From contig LVLI01000143.1 in NCBI GenBank assembly GCA_001687465.1, forward strand, positions 1 through 64,000: 64,000 bases of DNA. The letters run 5' to 3'. Shown one piece after another: positions 1 to 13,041 of the stretch. This stretch comes from Halocafeteria seosinensis. Taxonomy: Eukaryota; Sar; Bigyra; Bicosoecida. A program made the translations under genes and the position numbers. The notes under the pieces are model-generated. The model was given only the letters and a program-made list of their open reading frames with translations, made no database searches and had not been told where the DNA came from. Position 1 is the first letter of the stretch, and the number at the start of each line of letters is the position of its first letter.

Positions 1-3000
1 CGTTTGGTTGAAATTCCCGAGGATGTTTTCAGAGGAATGTCGAGTCTTGAAACGCTGTGGGTGTTACTAGATATCCTCAGGTCCATAGGCTATAGTCCAG
101 GATACATCATGCATTCGGATGATTGTTCTGTGCAGGGACCTTAGCGGAAACCAGCTGGAGTCTGTCCCACCTAGTACTTTCGATTATGGAAGCTTCGTGG
201 ACATGTGAGTTTATAGTGGGGGATAGATTGAACGTCCAGTGTAGTTTACCACGAGGCATGTTGAGCTACATTGCAGTGATATGAGTTACAACAACCTGTC
301 CACGTTGGAGGCGAATCTGTTTGGTGGCCTGGGAGACCTCCAGCACTTGTGAGTCCTAGTGTAGCAATGTTTCTTGAGTTGATTTCTAACCATTTTTTTC
401 TCTCTGCTCGAAAGAAACCTGAGTATAAATAACATCTCTTCTCTAGATGAAACCATCTTCTCGGATCAATCGAATCTGGTTACGCTGTACGTGCTCGTCG
501 CGGAAACACTGAATAACGTCACTGTAATTATTGTCAAGGCATGATGTCAATTTGTACAATTGGTGAACAGAGACCTGGGACACAACAACCTAGAGCATTT
601 GGACAGTACACTCTTCGATGCCCTGGGTTCATTGGTAAAGCTGTAAGGACATTTCACCCGCAAAGAGCTCATACTGTATGTACCTGTGTTCGATAGTATT
701 TTCTTCTGTCCTCTAGTGCAGCTTTCTCAATGACAATAGCTTGAATAGTGTGCATGAGGACCTGCTAAGTGGTACTGGAAGCCTCGAGCAACTGTAAGTA
801 TTGGTTGCGAAGGCATCTATTTGCGTGGCCCCATCTACACGTGTTGGGCGCATGAGTACACAGAGCCCTGGACACTAATAAGCTTTTTCGGCTACCTGGC
901 TCTTTCTTCGGAAATACTGGTAGTCTAAAGACGCTGTAAGTGTGGTTAAACTTGAGATGTGATAAATATCCCACCGGCAAGGAAGGGGCCTCATTCTCTT
1001 AACTTAATGTTAGCGGGAGTTCGGATATGCTTGGAACATGCAGGACGATCTGTTGTAATAATATCAGTGACATTTCTAACGGGCCTTTTGATCCATTGTC
1101 AAATATCGTTACCATGTAAGTGGTAGAATACAACAGTGAAACGTCACTGCGATACGTTTGTCGGGGAACTTGCAGAGACTTAGAGAATAACGCAATAGTT
1201 GAATTATCGTCTGATCCTTTTAATGGAACTTCTAGTCTAAAAGACTTGTAAGGTCACCGCATGGTTGTTTTCAGTGGACTTGTGTATATCTATACACCGT
1301 GATGTGTTCTTCTCAGAAACTTGGCAAATAATACGATCGCCGAAATGGCAGATAACCTATTCAGTAACGCCCCGCTGACGACCTTGGACCTGAGCCATAA
1401 CGAGCTAGTTTCCCTAAACGAAGCTGTGATGGACAATCTTGGATCGGTCGAGACCCTAGATCTGAGCGTCAATGGGCTAGAGGGGGTGCAATCTGATACA
1501 TTCAATCCTCTGGGTAGCTTAAAGGAGCTCAATTTGAACGGCAACCAAGTTGGAAGTACATTGCCTAAAGATACATTTACCTCCGGGGACAATCCGTCAT
1601 TGGAGACTTTGCGACTTTCTAATAACTCTATCGCTTCGTTGCGGGAAGAATTCTTCGACAATTTGGAGGCCATTGACGCCAGTCTGTCAGTATTCTTGGA
1701 CCAGAATCCAGGAGCAAGTGCACCCTGCCGTCCGGGAACTACTTTGAAGAATCGAAGCGTAATCGAGGACACTAGTTTCTGCATTGGTGTGTCTATCTCT
1801 GCCACACCCACAGTCACTCCCAGTATGACCCCTTCAAATTCGAAAAGTCCCTCTATAACGTCATCAGCAAGTTTGTCTCCGTCGGAGAGTGCTAGCAGCA
1901 GTGCCAGTCCCAGTGAGTCGACAACCGAAACACCAACCGAATCCACGAGTATTACACCATCACCAAGTTCAACTTTCTCCATGAGTTTATCCCCCAGTGA
2001 AAGTTCATCGGTTACTGTCAGTGGAACGCCCACGATTAGCGGGAGTGCTTCTGCAAGTACGTCCACATCGAGCAGTCCTACGTCTTCCCGCCCTCCAAGT
2101 GTGACCGCAACCTCGAGTGCTTCACTTACCCCAACTGCTACTGTTAGTGGAATGTCCACCACTAGTGGAAGTGCTTCTGCAAGTGCATCTAAAACGAATA
2201 GTCCTAGTGGCATTTCAATGAGTGCCTCTTCCGGCCTTCCAAGTGTGACCTCAACCTTGAGCGTTTCGCCAACCCCAACTGCTACTGTTAGTGGATTGTC
2301 CACCACTAGTGGAAGTGCTTCTGCAAGTGCATCTAAAACGAATAGTCCTAGTGGCATTTCAATGAGTGCCTCTTCCGGTCCACCAGGTGTGACCTCATCT
2401 TCGAGTGTTTCACCTACCGCTACGGCTACTGTCAGCGGAACGTCGACCATAAGTGAAACTTCTTTCGCAAGTGCATCTAAAACGAGTAGTCCTAGTGGCA
2501 TTTCAATGAGTGCCTCTTCCGGCCTTCCAAGTGTGACCTCAACCTTGAGCGTTTCGCCAACCCCAACTGCTACTGTCAGTGGAACGCTCACCATTAGCGG
2601 AAGTGCTTCTGCAAGTGCATCTAAAACGAATAGTCCTAGTGGCATTTCAATGAGTGCCTCTTCCGGCCCTCCAAGTGTGACCTCATCTTCGAGTGTTTCA
2701 CCTACCGCTACGGCTACTGTCAGCGGAACGTCGACCATAAGTGAAACTTCTTTCGCAAGTGCATCTAGAACGAATAGTCCTAGTGGCATTTCAATGAGTG
2801 CCTCTTCCGGCCCTCCAAGTGTGACTTCATCCTCGAGTGTTTCACCTACCGCTACGGCTACTGCCAGTGGAACATCGACCATTAGTGGAAGTGGTTCTGC
2901 AACACCTACGCAAACGTCTAGCGTGAGTGGAACGTCCACCATTAGTGGAAGTGCTTCTGCAAGTATGTCTACAACGAGCAGTCCTGGGGACATTTCATCG

Positions 3001-6000
3001 AGTGCCTCTTCGCAGACTCCGAGTATGAGCTCAACGACAACCCGTAGTAGCTTTGTCAGCGCAACCTCTTCCGGTCGCAATAACCAGAGCCCCTCCTCTT
3101 CTGGAAGTATCTCTGAAGGCGCTTCAAGGGCTGCTACGCCATCCGTTTCCCCAAGTGTAACTGCCACCGAGAGTGGCAGTGCGAATCCCACACCAACTGG
3201 CACTGGCACCGTAGCTGTTACAGCGCAGACGCCAAGCGGCTCAGTTTCAGCAACGTGCACGACTATGCCAAGTGCTACTGTATCGTCGACTGGAACGAAC
3301 TCACCGAGTCCTTCGTGGACATCCACATGCATACGAACTCCAACTGTGACTGCTTCGACCACCGCAAGTTCCTCACAAACGCACAGCACCTCAGCCCAAT
3401 CAGCCGTTGCTAGCAACACTCCTAGTAACACAGTTACCAACGTCTCTAGTGGAAGCCATGCTGCAACCGCCAGTGGAAGCCCAACCGTTGCTCAAAGCGA
3501 TATTCCATTGGCTACTACAAGCGTAACGCAAACTACGTCAAGCAACTTCAGCAAGAGTCCCACTCACGCTCGCACAAGCAGCTCTTCTCTGAATCCAAGT
3601 CTGGTGACCGCTACACCGAACTCTACCGAAATGGAGCCACCTTTATTCTCGGCCACGACCACTGTCAGCTTTTCTGCTCCACTAACGTCGTCAGTAACTG
3701 TCAGTCAAAGTGCAACAATCTCGCCTTCGTCGACAATGTCCCCTACGCCTACTCCCAGCAACATAGTTTTTAATGGCACTAAGGCAGTGGTCTCAGGCTG
3801 CGGCGAGTTATACGATAGGGATTGTGTTACAGCAGTTTTTCTTGAAGAATTTGAAACGTCCGTTGTGCTCACTGCAGATGATGTTGGCAATACAAGTGAG
3901 CTTAGCCAACATTCCGAAGTTTCAGCAACGTTTCAAAGTATACAAGGTTCACCGCCGGTTGTTCAACTCACCTGCCGCGAGCAAGTGGAGGATGACGGAA
4001 CTCCCTGGGTCATTTATTCGGGCTGCTCAAGTGACTTCGACTCCACGCAACTAGACCTTCCTCTACCCATGTTTCCGCAACTGAATATTGTGTATAACTC
4101 CTCTTGCACTGGCAGAACCGCAGACATTCTGCTGTGTCGAACATTCAGTGCAATCATTTTCCTCAAGTTTAGCGTTAATGCTTCTGAGTTGATTGAGGCT
4201 CAGCTACCATTGCTACAGTCCCGTTCTAATGATTCCAGGCTACGGGTTCTCGAGGATACAAAACTGTTGCGGTTTCCCCTCAACTTAGACTTAAGCATTG
4301 ATGGAGAGCAGATAGTTACTGTTAAGCAGGATATCCTACTTGATGTCCAAAACGCCCCAGGTACCCATGACAACTTTCCAACAGTAGATCCTCAGTCGGT
4401 TACACTCCATGCAAGTCGAACCGCCAGCTCAATGGACATTATCCGGCAGGACTTCATCATTGCTTTAGAGAAGGGAAGTGAATGGGAGTGGAGAGCTTCG
4501 CAGGACGTATTGGACTATATTAGCCTACCACCAGGAGGTGTTACCTCCTTCACTGGCTCATTCGAACAGCCTGTATACTTATTCACCGCTAGAGCACCTG
4601 GCGGTGAAGTATCGAGGACCATAGTACTGCTTGTCCACCCGCCAGATGATTCCTCCGCCACGTCTCTTTCCGTGATCTTCTCGCTTACAATAGAGCAAGC
4701 GGACGTCTCGATTTTATCGGATACTCTTTTTACTAGTTTAAGTACTAGCGAATCTCCTTTGGCTCGATCCGTGCTTCTGTCGAATGAAGGCACGCATCCC
4801 TCTCAATGGGCGGCATCAATACTGCTTCCGAACGGAACGAAGCCAAGACGTTCGCCATTTTGGGCGACCCTACAGCAGTCTACGGGTACAGTCGACGAGT
4901 CGGGGTCTACTGAAGAAATAACAGTAGTGTTTGACCCTGGAGCAGTCGAGGAAACAGGGCGTAGAAATGCATGGCTTGTTGTTGAAACGGACGCGTGGAC
5001 GGGTTCTCCTTCATCTCCAATCTTTTTTGCTGCTCTTACGAAAGAAATATCTCAATTAAACGGCACTCGATTTGCAGTAAGCTTAGAGTTCCTAGTGACT
5101 TCGGTTTTTCTCTGTAACCCTCCAACGAGAAGTACGAGGCCGACTGAGATATCAGTTTTCTCTTTCAGTGTCGTCAATACGGAACTCCAAGCAATCCTCG
5201 TGATCCCCAGAAGCTTTTTCCTGGAATGGCCGGTCCAAAATGCATCCCTTGTGCCAGCATACGCCTACCGAGAGTTGCAACTAACGTCATGGTTGCATGT
5301 TTCGCCGGCATTCCTAACTATTCAGCCGGGGATCTCCAAGTCGTTTCGTTTCGTAGCGTCCTACAAACGCGCGAACTTTGACATTGGATCTAGGCAAATC
5401 GATTGTCCTTGTGATTTCAACTTATCGTTCGATTTGGCTGTGTTTTTTGCTGCTGATGTTGGTTCTGCATTGCCGAGAATGCCAACTGACGTTCGCTCTG
5501 CTAGATTGCCCATATCCTTCGTTGCAGGGAAAGCGACACCCCTGAACTCGCTGATTCACGTGTCGAATGCTAGCGCTACCATCGGGAAACGGCTTACAGT
5601 TAAGGTTATACTACGCGACGTGTTTAGCAACAGTAATGCGACAGGAACGTTTGTCAAGGATGGGGCAAGCAAGAGCTATCCTGAGCCCCCAGTAACTGTT
5701 TCAAGCAGGTCGCGCACACCTGGGGCTCCGATACCAGCAAGCGTAACCTTTGGAACCCGAATGGCTCCTGGAACAGTTACTAGAGGGTTTGACTTGCTTG
5801 TTACTGCCACTGCCGTTGGAGAGTTGTCGATCGATATTCAGGTTGATGGAAGGTCAATTAAGAATTCTCCTCTCAACATAAGCACTGTCCCTGTAACTTG
5901 CGAGGATGCCAATCAAGTTCCAGGAGAACGAGGGCTACAGTGCTTGTGTAAAGCCGGTTTCCATCGTAGGAAACAAGGAAGAGAAAAATGTGCTCTATGC

Positions 6001-7740
6001 AGTGAAGGACGATTCTCTCCTCGGCCCACCAATTCGGAAAATTGCGATCCTTGTCCCGCTGGGCGCTTCTCAGAACCAGGTAGTACTCAGTGCTATCCGT
6101 GTCCTCAACGAGGAGTAGACTGCTTCCAGGGAAAGCTTCGACTGCTAAGTGGCTTTTGGTGCGAGTTGTGCTCGCCTGCGTTTCAGAGCGGCGAGCGGCA
6201 TTCTACTCCCCGGGAGGTTATTGTAGAAAAGCTAAAGAATGGAGAAGAGGTAATTTTTCATGAATGTCAGGATGAATCTGCATGCGTTGTCAACTCGACC
6301 TCATTCTCTTCGGAATGTGCACGAGGCTACGAGGGCCCTGTTTGCGATGCGTGCGAGTCAACGCATGTCAAAGTCCAATCCAAAAACATTTGTGCTGATT
6401 GCGGAGATAATGCTGCTGCTGACATTGCGTGGACGACAGTTGGTATTTCGATTATTTTTGTGGCTGTGACAACAGTAGCACATCAGCACTCAGAACGCTC
6501 TCATGACTATGCGGAAACAGACACGGAAACGGAAAAAAGCGAGATCGGACTGCGAATATCGTCGTCGGAGGATTATGAACACAAATCGACTGCCGACGAA
6601 AGCTTGGAATGGTCAAAAAGTATAAACGAATTAATAGTTATGCTGACAGACTACTTCCAAATGCTTGCAATACTAGGATCTTTGAAGATTTCCCCTTTTA
6701 CGCAAGGATCTTCATCAGGCTTCGTTTCCCAAGTTTCTAACCTAGCGTTACTCAACCCTTCTCAGTCTTCCCCATTTCGCTGCGTCACTGGATTTGGGAT
6801 CTTTGCAGGCACACTGGTATCGATGTTGTTTCCCTTTGGCTTGAGTATCTTGATACTGGGAATCCAAATGTTTGTTGATCGATGCACAATCGGTAGAGTT
6901 GGCTGTTCGACCCATTTGAGGAATGCCTTTCCTACTCTGGTCATCTTCTTGGAGTTGATGCATGCTTCTGTCACGAGCGCTGCCGTCGCTTCATTGCGAG
7001 AATATCGTTTCGAGATTGCTTCTACCAGCAGGATGTATATCTCTTTGGATATTGAAACTGGAAGCACAGCATACCTCGCCTTGCGGGCGGTGGCAGGAGT
7101 TGTTTTGGCGTTGTATGTATTTGGGCTTCCGTTATTCTCGTCAATCTATTTGTGGACGCAATTTCGTAACGTCAAAACTGATGAGGAAGCAAATCGCATC
7201 TATATGCATTACGAAAGTGTCATCGGAGGGTTTAATGTTGTAAGAGGAGGATACGCGTGGCCAGCTGTGGAAATTATCCGCAAAGTATTACTCATCTTGG
7301 TTGGAATTTACACGCAAGATGCTATGCAAGAGCTGGCGTTTACAACCAGCGTCTTGCTGGCTAGCTACATGATTGTAGTATATGCGAGACCGTATCGAAT
7401 ACGGTGTCTTAACAGCGTTGAGATGGTCAAGACTTTCTTCGCAGGGGCCACTGTAGGTCTGGGTGCCTTACGTTTCGGTATCCAAGAGACGGTCCACATT
7501 GGAGCTGGTCAAGATACTCTCAAAACAATTGAAGTAGTGATTATCATTATTCAAGTCCTTATGATAATTTGTGCAATTGTAGCAGCGGCCGCAATTATTC
7601 CTCACGCGTTTCGGGAAGCGAAGAACAAAGTAGGAGACATTTGTATGCGCATTAAGAACGCGTGCAGGTGGAGTAGAAGGTCGAAAGAGGTACTCCCTGT
7701 CGATTCCAAGCATAGCGAACGCGGGGTTCAACTCCCATAA
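1..7740 (+). CDS. Giant LRR / Ser-Thr-rich / Cys-rich / multi-TM surface receptor (5' end missing)
   Basis: Putative cell-surface receptor or adhesin, 2350 residues visible; the start lies upstream of the window. Exons: 1-56, 136-204, 277-348, 415-486, 571-642, 722-793, 864-935, 1044-1115, 1176-1247, 1317-7740, all introns phase 2. Exons 1-9 each code one LRR (LDLSxNxLxxL type). Four more LRRs continue without introns in exon 10. Counting from nt 1321: residues about 155-790 are Ser/Thr/Pro-rich with 48-residue repeats, probably an O-glycosylated stalk. About 790-1530 is a large extracellular region, and 1530-1690 is Cys-rich (CxxCPxGxF style, GCC2/GCC3 or TNFR/EGF-like). A TM at about 1701-1720 is followed by a charged loop and several further TMs to about 2090, ending in a short basic tail. 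Known: Cys-rich plus C-terminal multi-TM proteins are common in algae and oomycetes. Inferred: ligand recognition at the surface. The ligand is unknown. Confidence 0.85.
136..1247 (+). repeat. Tandem one-LRR-per-exon cassette
   Basis: Eight successive internal exons each encode exactly one leucine-rich repeat. The first (136-204) is 69 bp; the next seven (277-348, 415-486, 571-642, 722-793, 864-935, 1044-1115, 1176-1247) are each exactly 72 bp, or 24 residues. Every intron interrupts the same Leu/Ile/Met codon after its second base, so exons end in ct, tt or at just before the donor. Introns are 60-108 bp with gtaagt/gtgagt-like donors. Any exon can be skipped, duplicated or shuffled without changing the frame. 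The hydrophobic LRR scaffold is kept while the exposed positions differ between exons. Confidence 0.9.
2101..2905 (+). repeat. 144-bp coding minisatellite in the Ser/Thr stalk
   Basis: Five near-identical 144-bp (48-residue) units. The landmark (aatagtcct or agtagtcct) recurs at 2197, 2341, 2485, 2629 and 2773, exactly 144 bp apart. Units alternate between two subtypes, one with SGSASASASKTNSPSG and one with SETSFASASKTSSPSG. That suggests duplication of a two-unit block. Copy number is likely to vary between strains and would change stalk length in 48-residue steps. Confidence 0.85.
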
Positions 7741-9086
7741 CAAACTTATGGAGTGTGAATACCTGCGATCTGCTGTCCACACACATTTCTGCTGTCCGAA
7801 ACTGCCGCATGTAGGTCTACCCAATACCCAAGTGTTTAGACCTGAGTTTATCCAAGTAGTGTTGCGGGAAAATGCCGGACAAACAATACACTATACCGAA
7901 CGGGCACTGTACCACATGCCAACTTTGGCTGATCGCTATGCGAGGGCAGACCAAAGTATGTGTTTCCGCAGCGTTGCAAGCCTGCTGAGAGAAGCCTTGA
8001 CGACCTCAAACGTGTTGTGAAAACTACCTCGTGAATGAGGCATCTAGAGTCTCGACAAACCCATTCCTGCTGCGTAGTATGAATGCCATGAAAGCCAGTC
8101 ATTTAGTACATGGATGTATATTGATGTCTTATGGCTCTTATGCCTAGCAACCACCATACAAAACTGGAGATATTCTGCGTAAGACAGTACGCCCGGGAAA
8201 TGTGGAAGGCAAGATGACTGGTCAAATCGTTGTCTCCTAATAAAGCCGAGGGACCGATGAGGTTGTCCATTCAATTCGTCTCCAAACCGACATTTTATTA
8301 CTGGAGCAAATTCCAAGAGTGTAACACAAAAAAAGATAGAATTTATTCTATGGGCTCTGTTTCTATGCAGTATTCTATTGTTGGCCTGGGTNTCGTTATT
8401 GCAGGTACCCGCCGGTACTACCCGGTTAGTATCATTGTGGTTTCCTCTTGCTGTGAGTTTGGTGAGTTAAGTGGCCAGTTTCATCCGGGAATTCTGTAAC
8501 TTTGAATCCTCTAAATCCTGGTCATTTTTCATACAATCGTTGTTGGTCCATTCGACAATCATATCCTGCGAAAAACACCCCCTGCTCGTGCGCATGTGCT
8601 CGTGCGCACATGTGCAATCGTGAAGTATCATTCGTGCGCACTACAACCCTCGATATTTGTGCGAATGAGCTCACGCTGCGTCGCGCGCTGAAACAACAGA
8701 AACAAATCATGAACTGTGGTGTACAATCTTCAACTCTTTGACTTGCCCACACTCAGCCACGGCCAAATAGCAATTATCGACCGTCTGCACCACACGCTCT
8801 AGTTCACAGTTCACGATCCGGTGAATCACGGACCTCGAATCATTCGAATCATTCGACCCAGCAGTCGGACCCAGTTTTGATTGTCGTTTCATGGGATTTC
8901 TTTGCCTTTGACTTTATCGCTGGAAATCTCTTGAGAATTGACGAAGAAGAAGGAGTTCTGCTGTCTTTGCACACTTATACCAGCTGCAACACAGCTGCAC
9001 CTGTTGACGTGTCTGGTTTTGGACGTGGTTAACAAAGGGCATGGAAACGTGTGGAGTTACAACCCTGAACTGAGTACGGCGCAAGA
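7741..9086. other. Intergenic, no gene recognised
   Basis: Only short, overlapping, unrelated open frames are present; none has a domain or a credible splice partner. One ambiguous base lies at 8393. An alternating purine-pyrimidine GTGCGC-rich stretch lies near 8588-8640. The region probably holds the 3' UTR of the receptor and the promoter of the GLUG gene that follows. Confidence 0.5.
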
Positions 9087-11929
9087 ATGACCATGAAACA
9101 AGAGCAGAGGAAGTTTCTAAAGTGTTGGATAACGAGCAAACCGGGAAGAATACAGATGTCTAAAAGCGGGGTCAAAGTTTCCCATGTCCGTGATACAGCT
9201 GTCTGGCTTCTGCTGCAGGTAGCAGTGGTCGGGTTGCTTTCAGTCAACAACGTCGAAGCAACGAAAGCAGCTTGTGCCGACCAATGTGTAACAACAACTG
9301 GCGCGAGAATAATTGTACAAGGCTCAATGCCTTGGCATTGTGCCCTTGATGACCATACATGCAAGGAAGGACGTGGTGGGGAATTCGCCAACAAACGCGA
9401 GTCCACACCGTGTGGTTCCATTCCCGGCCCCACGAAGGACAAAGTCAAAGGGTAGGTGAACTTTTTTGCCGTTAATACGAGCGTCCATACAATGCTCATG
9501 TCCCCAATCTGTCCGATGCTAATTGATTTGCAGTGTGAGTGTGGCAGGAGCACGAGTTTGGCCTGCATCCATTTGAACTTTGCCTAGGAAGACAACAGAC
9601 ATTCTGTGACCGCATGTCGTGCGAGCCTTGCAGGGCAAGGTCGAATTACAACAGCGACTTATTCGAGGTTTGGATTAGCGTCCAAGTAGCCCCGCAGTTT
9701 GTGTCGATTATGACTGATGTGCTCTGCATGCACCAAATACCTCATTCATGCTACAGTCACCAGCTCAGTCAAGTCCGCGACGGCGTGGAAGCAGCCTCAG
9801 CAGAACGCCTACCTGACTCGATGTTAGGTTTTACTGGGGTACAACCAGTACAGTTTGTACGTCTAAAGCTTTCAATTGATCGTCATGGTCTGATTGTGAG
9901 TGTGGACAGTTCGCGTGCTGCATCTGTTCTGACGCTGGTTGTGTGTAACTTCCATTGTTTGTTAGGGCAGCAACGATACAATTGCAAAGGGGGATGCCCG
10001 ACAAGGGATAAACCAACTGATAGCGAACATTGGCCACTACTAACTATACTATATCAACATCACGAAGTTCTACTGGTAGAAATGCCTACCACTGGTACTA
10101 AAATCTCCGAGACACGATATGCAGCGTTGAGCGGGACTCCCAAAACGGTATTGATAGCAGCCAGTTTCCAGGCTGTCCCCGAGGCGTCTAGCAAATGGTC
10201 AATTGGCTATCCGGATGAGCGTGTTCAATCATACAGAGGGGCTTCTCTTCTGCTTATACTGTTCTTAATGTTTGTTGCAGCACAGCTCGTTCGGGTTCTT
10301 ACCATGATGAGAAGAGGGAGATACTACTGCCAGTCATCGTCAGAGAACGACCTGCAACTAAATGGACGAAGAACTGCACCGTGGAAATGGGAGGTTTTGG
10401 AAGAGATTAATAGCTTATCGCTGGGCAGCAGGAAGGTGGGACGACACCAAATTTACTTGCATTCCTTAGCGAGTGTCATGCGAATCCTGCTGTGTCTTAG
10501 CTCTATGTGGGCTTTGATATGGAACGGTGTCTGCGCGAATGACTTGCGAGAGAGTATCCGTTCTGGAAACGAACCTTGCCTCCAGTATATGCTCGATAAG
10601 AAGCTCTTCCGCATGAATTGTAGTGTTCTCAACTGGAAGAGCCATGGTTACGATGGTCTTACTCACATTTGTCTGGATGTAAAGGAAACATTTGATGGTC
10701 AAGGAAATACCATTGACTTAAGGGACCTTACGGAAGAGTTCCATGGATTAGTTAAGGTTATTGATGATGGTAATAAAATTGAATCCTTGGGTGAAGCTCC
10801 CTTAATTCGGAATGTTCATATCAAGAATGGGAACACTGCAAAGGAGGGTGGGTTCATTGTTCCAAAAAAGCAAAAATTCTTTGTCGTAGATTCATGTAGC
10901 TCCACAGGAGAAATCACTAATGATTACGCTGGTGGTATATGTGGCTATCAGGTCGGGAGAGACGGAGGACACATTATAATATCGAATTCGCACTCTACGG
11001 GGAGAATACAGGATAAATCCGCAGGTGGTATCACAGGAGGATTTGTAGGAAATGATAATGGGACTGTCAATATAGCCCAATGTTATTCCACTGGGACGAT
11101 TGAAGGACTGATGGCAGGTGGTATCTGTGGGGGCGCTGCAGGCCATACTCATGGTCATGTGTACATCTCACGATCATTTTCCACAGGAACTATTTATGGT
11201 GTTAGAAGTGGTGGTATTACTGGAGATGGTGCAGCCTATAATGATGGTGAAGTTCACATCAAAGATTGCTATACACGCGGAGATATTAAGGCTGATAGAG
11301 CAGCAGGAGGAATTACAGGGGCAAACACAGGGGGATATGATATGGCGAATGTATCCATAACGAAGACGTATGCGTCTGGTGCTGTCCATGGTCCAAATAA
11401 TGGTGGAATCATTGGGCGTATATCAAATGCCATCAGTGTTGTGGCTGTTGTCAAGGTGCAATATTCGGTGTATAATGGCTCGAATGGGGAGGCTATGGTA
11501 GGAGAGGACATCTCTCCAGATGGTGTATTAAAGACGACCGGTAACTCAGACACTTTGGATGATATAAGAGGTCAACTGTATCATGATGAAGGTGTTCAGC
11601 AGTGGGATAATGAAACCTGGGTTCTCAATGGGACTGAAACTTTACCCATTTTGCGCTTTCAATTGATGTCATCAGTTCCAGCAGTTCCAAGCCCTTCAAT
11701 GACACCCACAACGACTCCTAGTACCTCCGGGACCTCAACAGCCTCAGAAACCCCTTCTCCGTCTTACACAAGAGCTCCCACGAGCACGAAGAGTTTGACA
11801 CCGACGGTCACGCCTTCGGAATCGCCGCATGTGTTGGCAACAAAGCGAACACTACCTGCACAACGACCCGGCAGGCTCTCAAAGAAAGTCCTTGCCGCTT
11901 ACGGGAAGAACTCAAAACGCCAGGGATGA
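9087..11929 (+). CDS. GLUG-repeat surface protein, copy 1
   Basis: Proposed exons 9087-9451 and about 9592-11929, giving about 900 residues. Exon 1 holds an N-terminal hydrophobic anchor (VWLLLQVAVVGLLSV) after a basic start; ATG 9156 is an alternative start. Exon 2 has TMs near 10240-10290 and 10470-10530. From about 10800 to 11480 come GLUG-type repeats (pattern STGxIxGxxxGGIxGxxxGxxxGxV), which build a beta-solenoid. A Ser/Thr/Pro stalk and a basic C-terminus (LPAQRPGRLSKK) follow. Paralogues lie at 21276-24024, 60764-58196 and 63549 onward. The obvious acceptor (AG 9532-9533) puts exon 2 out of frame. The first acceptor that restores frame is after 9591, so the junction is uncertain. Known: GLUG motifs occur mainly in bacterial surface proteins. 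Inferred: adhesion or cell-wall role. Confidence 0.7.
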
Positions 11930-13041
11930 ATTCGTACAACCCGCTCAATAGCGATACCTGGAAATTGTCTCGCTGGAGAGAATAAAGCAAGAAAACTTTG
12001 ACCACAGGTTGATGGAGTTCGGAAGCTGCGCGCGAACAATAGGGTAGTGCGTTTACTGGCTCAACAAAAGCGTAATCTATATTACACTGGTGAGTCTTGA
12101 AACAGTCCAAAGAGCCAGATGTGGACCTGTAGTTTGCAAACCATGGTAGTGACAAAGTCAGCGAAATGGGTGCATTACGTAACTGCAACGTGATATACTA
12201 TGCTTTCCACTGACTGAATACTTTTGACATGTTCTGATTTTTATGTACTCTGTAATTTGGTTTTCAAGTGCATCCACCTTCAGGATCTGGGAGGCACAAT
12301 TACCGTAGTATGCATACACGGTTCTTGCAACAAGGCTGTCATAATTAAGGAGGGAAAAAAGCACATTTAGTTCCAAAGCCAACGATGTCGGCAGCTACAA
12401 CTCGGGACCTAGGGGTAAGAATGATGCAACGTTCAGGCATCGTGAAGCAAAGTCGCGGCGGCACTGCCTGAGCGTGGCAGGAAAATGCCTAAGATTAAGG
12501 AATGTTCGCGACACTCATGCCTAAACTGCTCATATAAGGTTCTCGAACAAAACGTATGTCCGCACTTGCTGACTTAAGCGATTGAGATATAGGAACTCAG
12601 CTGACTACACTACGCTACGTGCTGAGGCGAATCAAAATTATCTTGTATGGTTCACCAAGGGTGTAACCTGGTTTTTACAGCAGCTCTTCGGACAGTATGC
12701 ACTTGTTTGTCTTCACAGGAATGACTACCGGTACAGTACCCCGCGAGTCATGACTGACGGTTTGCTCCGCAACGAGCCTTGCACACCGCAAACTATACAA
12801 AATTGCATTGCGAGGCTTAATTTCGCAAGTATGAAACACCAAACGTGAAGCAATGAAAGTGTTGACGGGATCCACCGACGCAGTTGGCAGCTAGTTCCCT
12901 CTGGACGGAGGACAGAGGGTCCTACAGCCGGATTCGATGCACCTCAAAAATTGATTGTCGCAATGCAAACGACACGTATAGAGACGAAAAAAAGTTTGTC
13001 GCAATTACTGTCCAGGGTGCCAAAGGGGAGCTACTAGAGGC
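11930..13041. other. Intergenic, no gene recognised
   Basis: Only short overlapping open frames without recognisable domains. It probably contains the 3' UTR of GLUG copy 1 and the promoter of the repeat protein that follows. Confidence 0.5.

Noticed and set aside
1290-3440. 716-codon open frame on the minus strand opposite the receptor stalk
   Set aside because: It is the mirror of a Ser/Thr/Pro repeat array: low-complexity codons leave the antisense frame open. The plus strand has intact LRRs, splice sites and downstream domains.
8585-8640. Alternating purine-pyrimidine GTGCGC tract as a structured RNA or origin
   Set aside because: Z-DNA-prone composition only; no stem-loop or associated feature could be supported.
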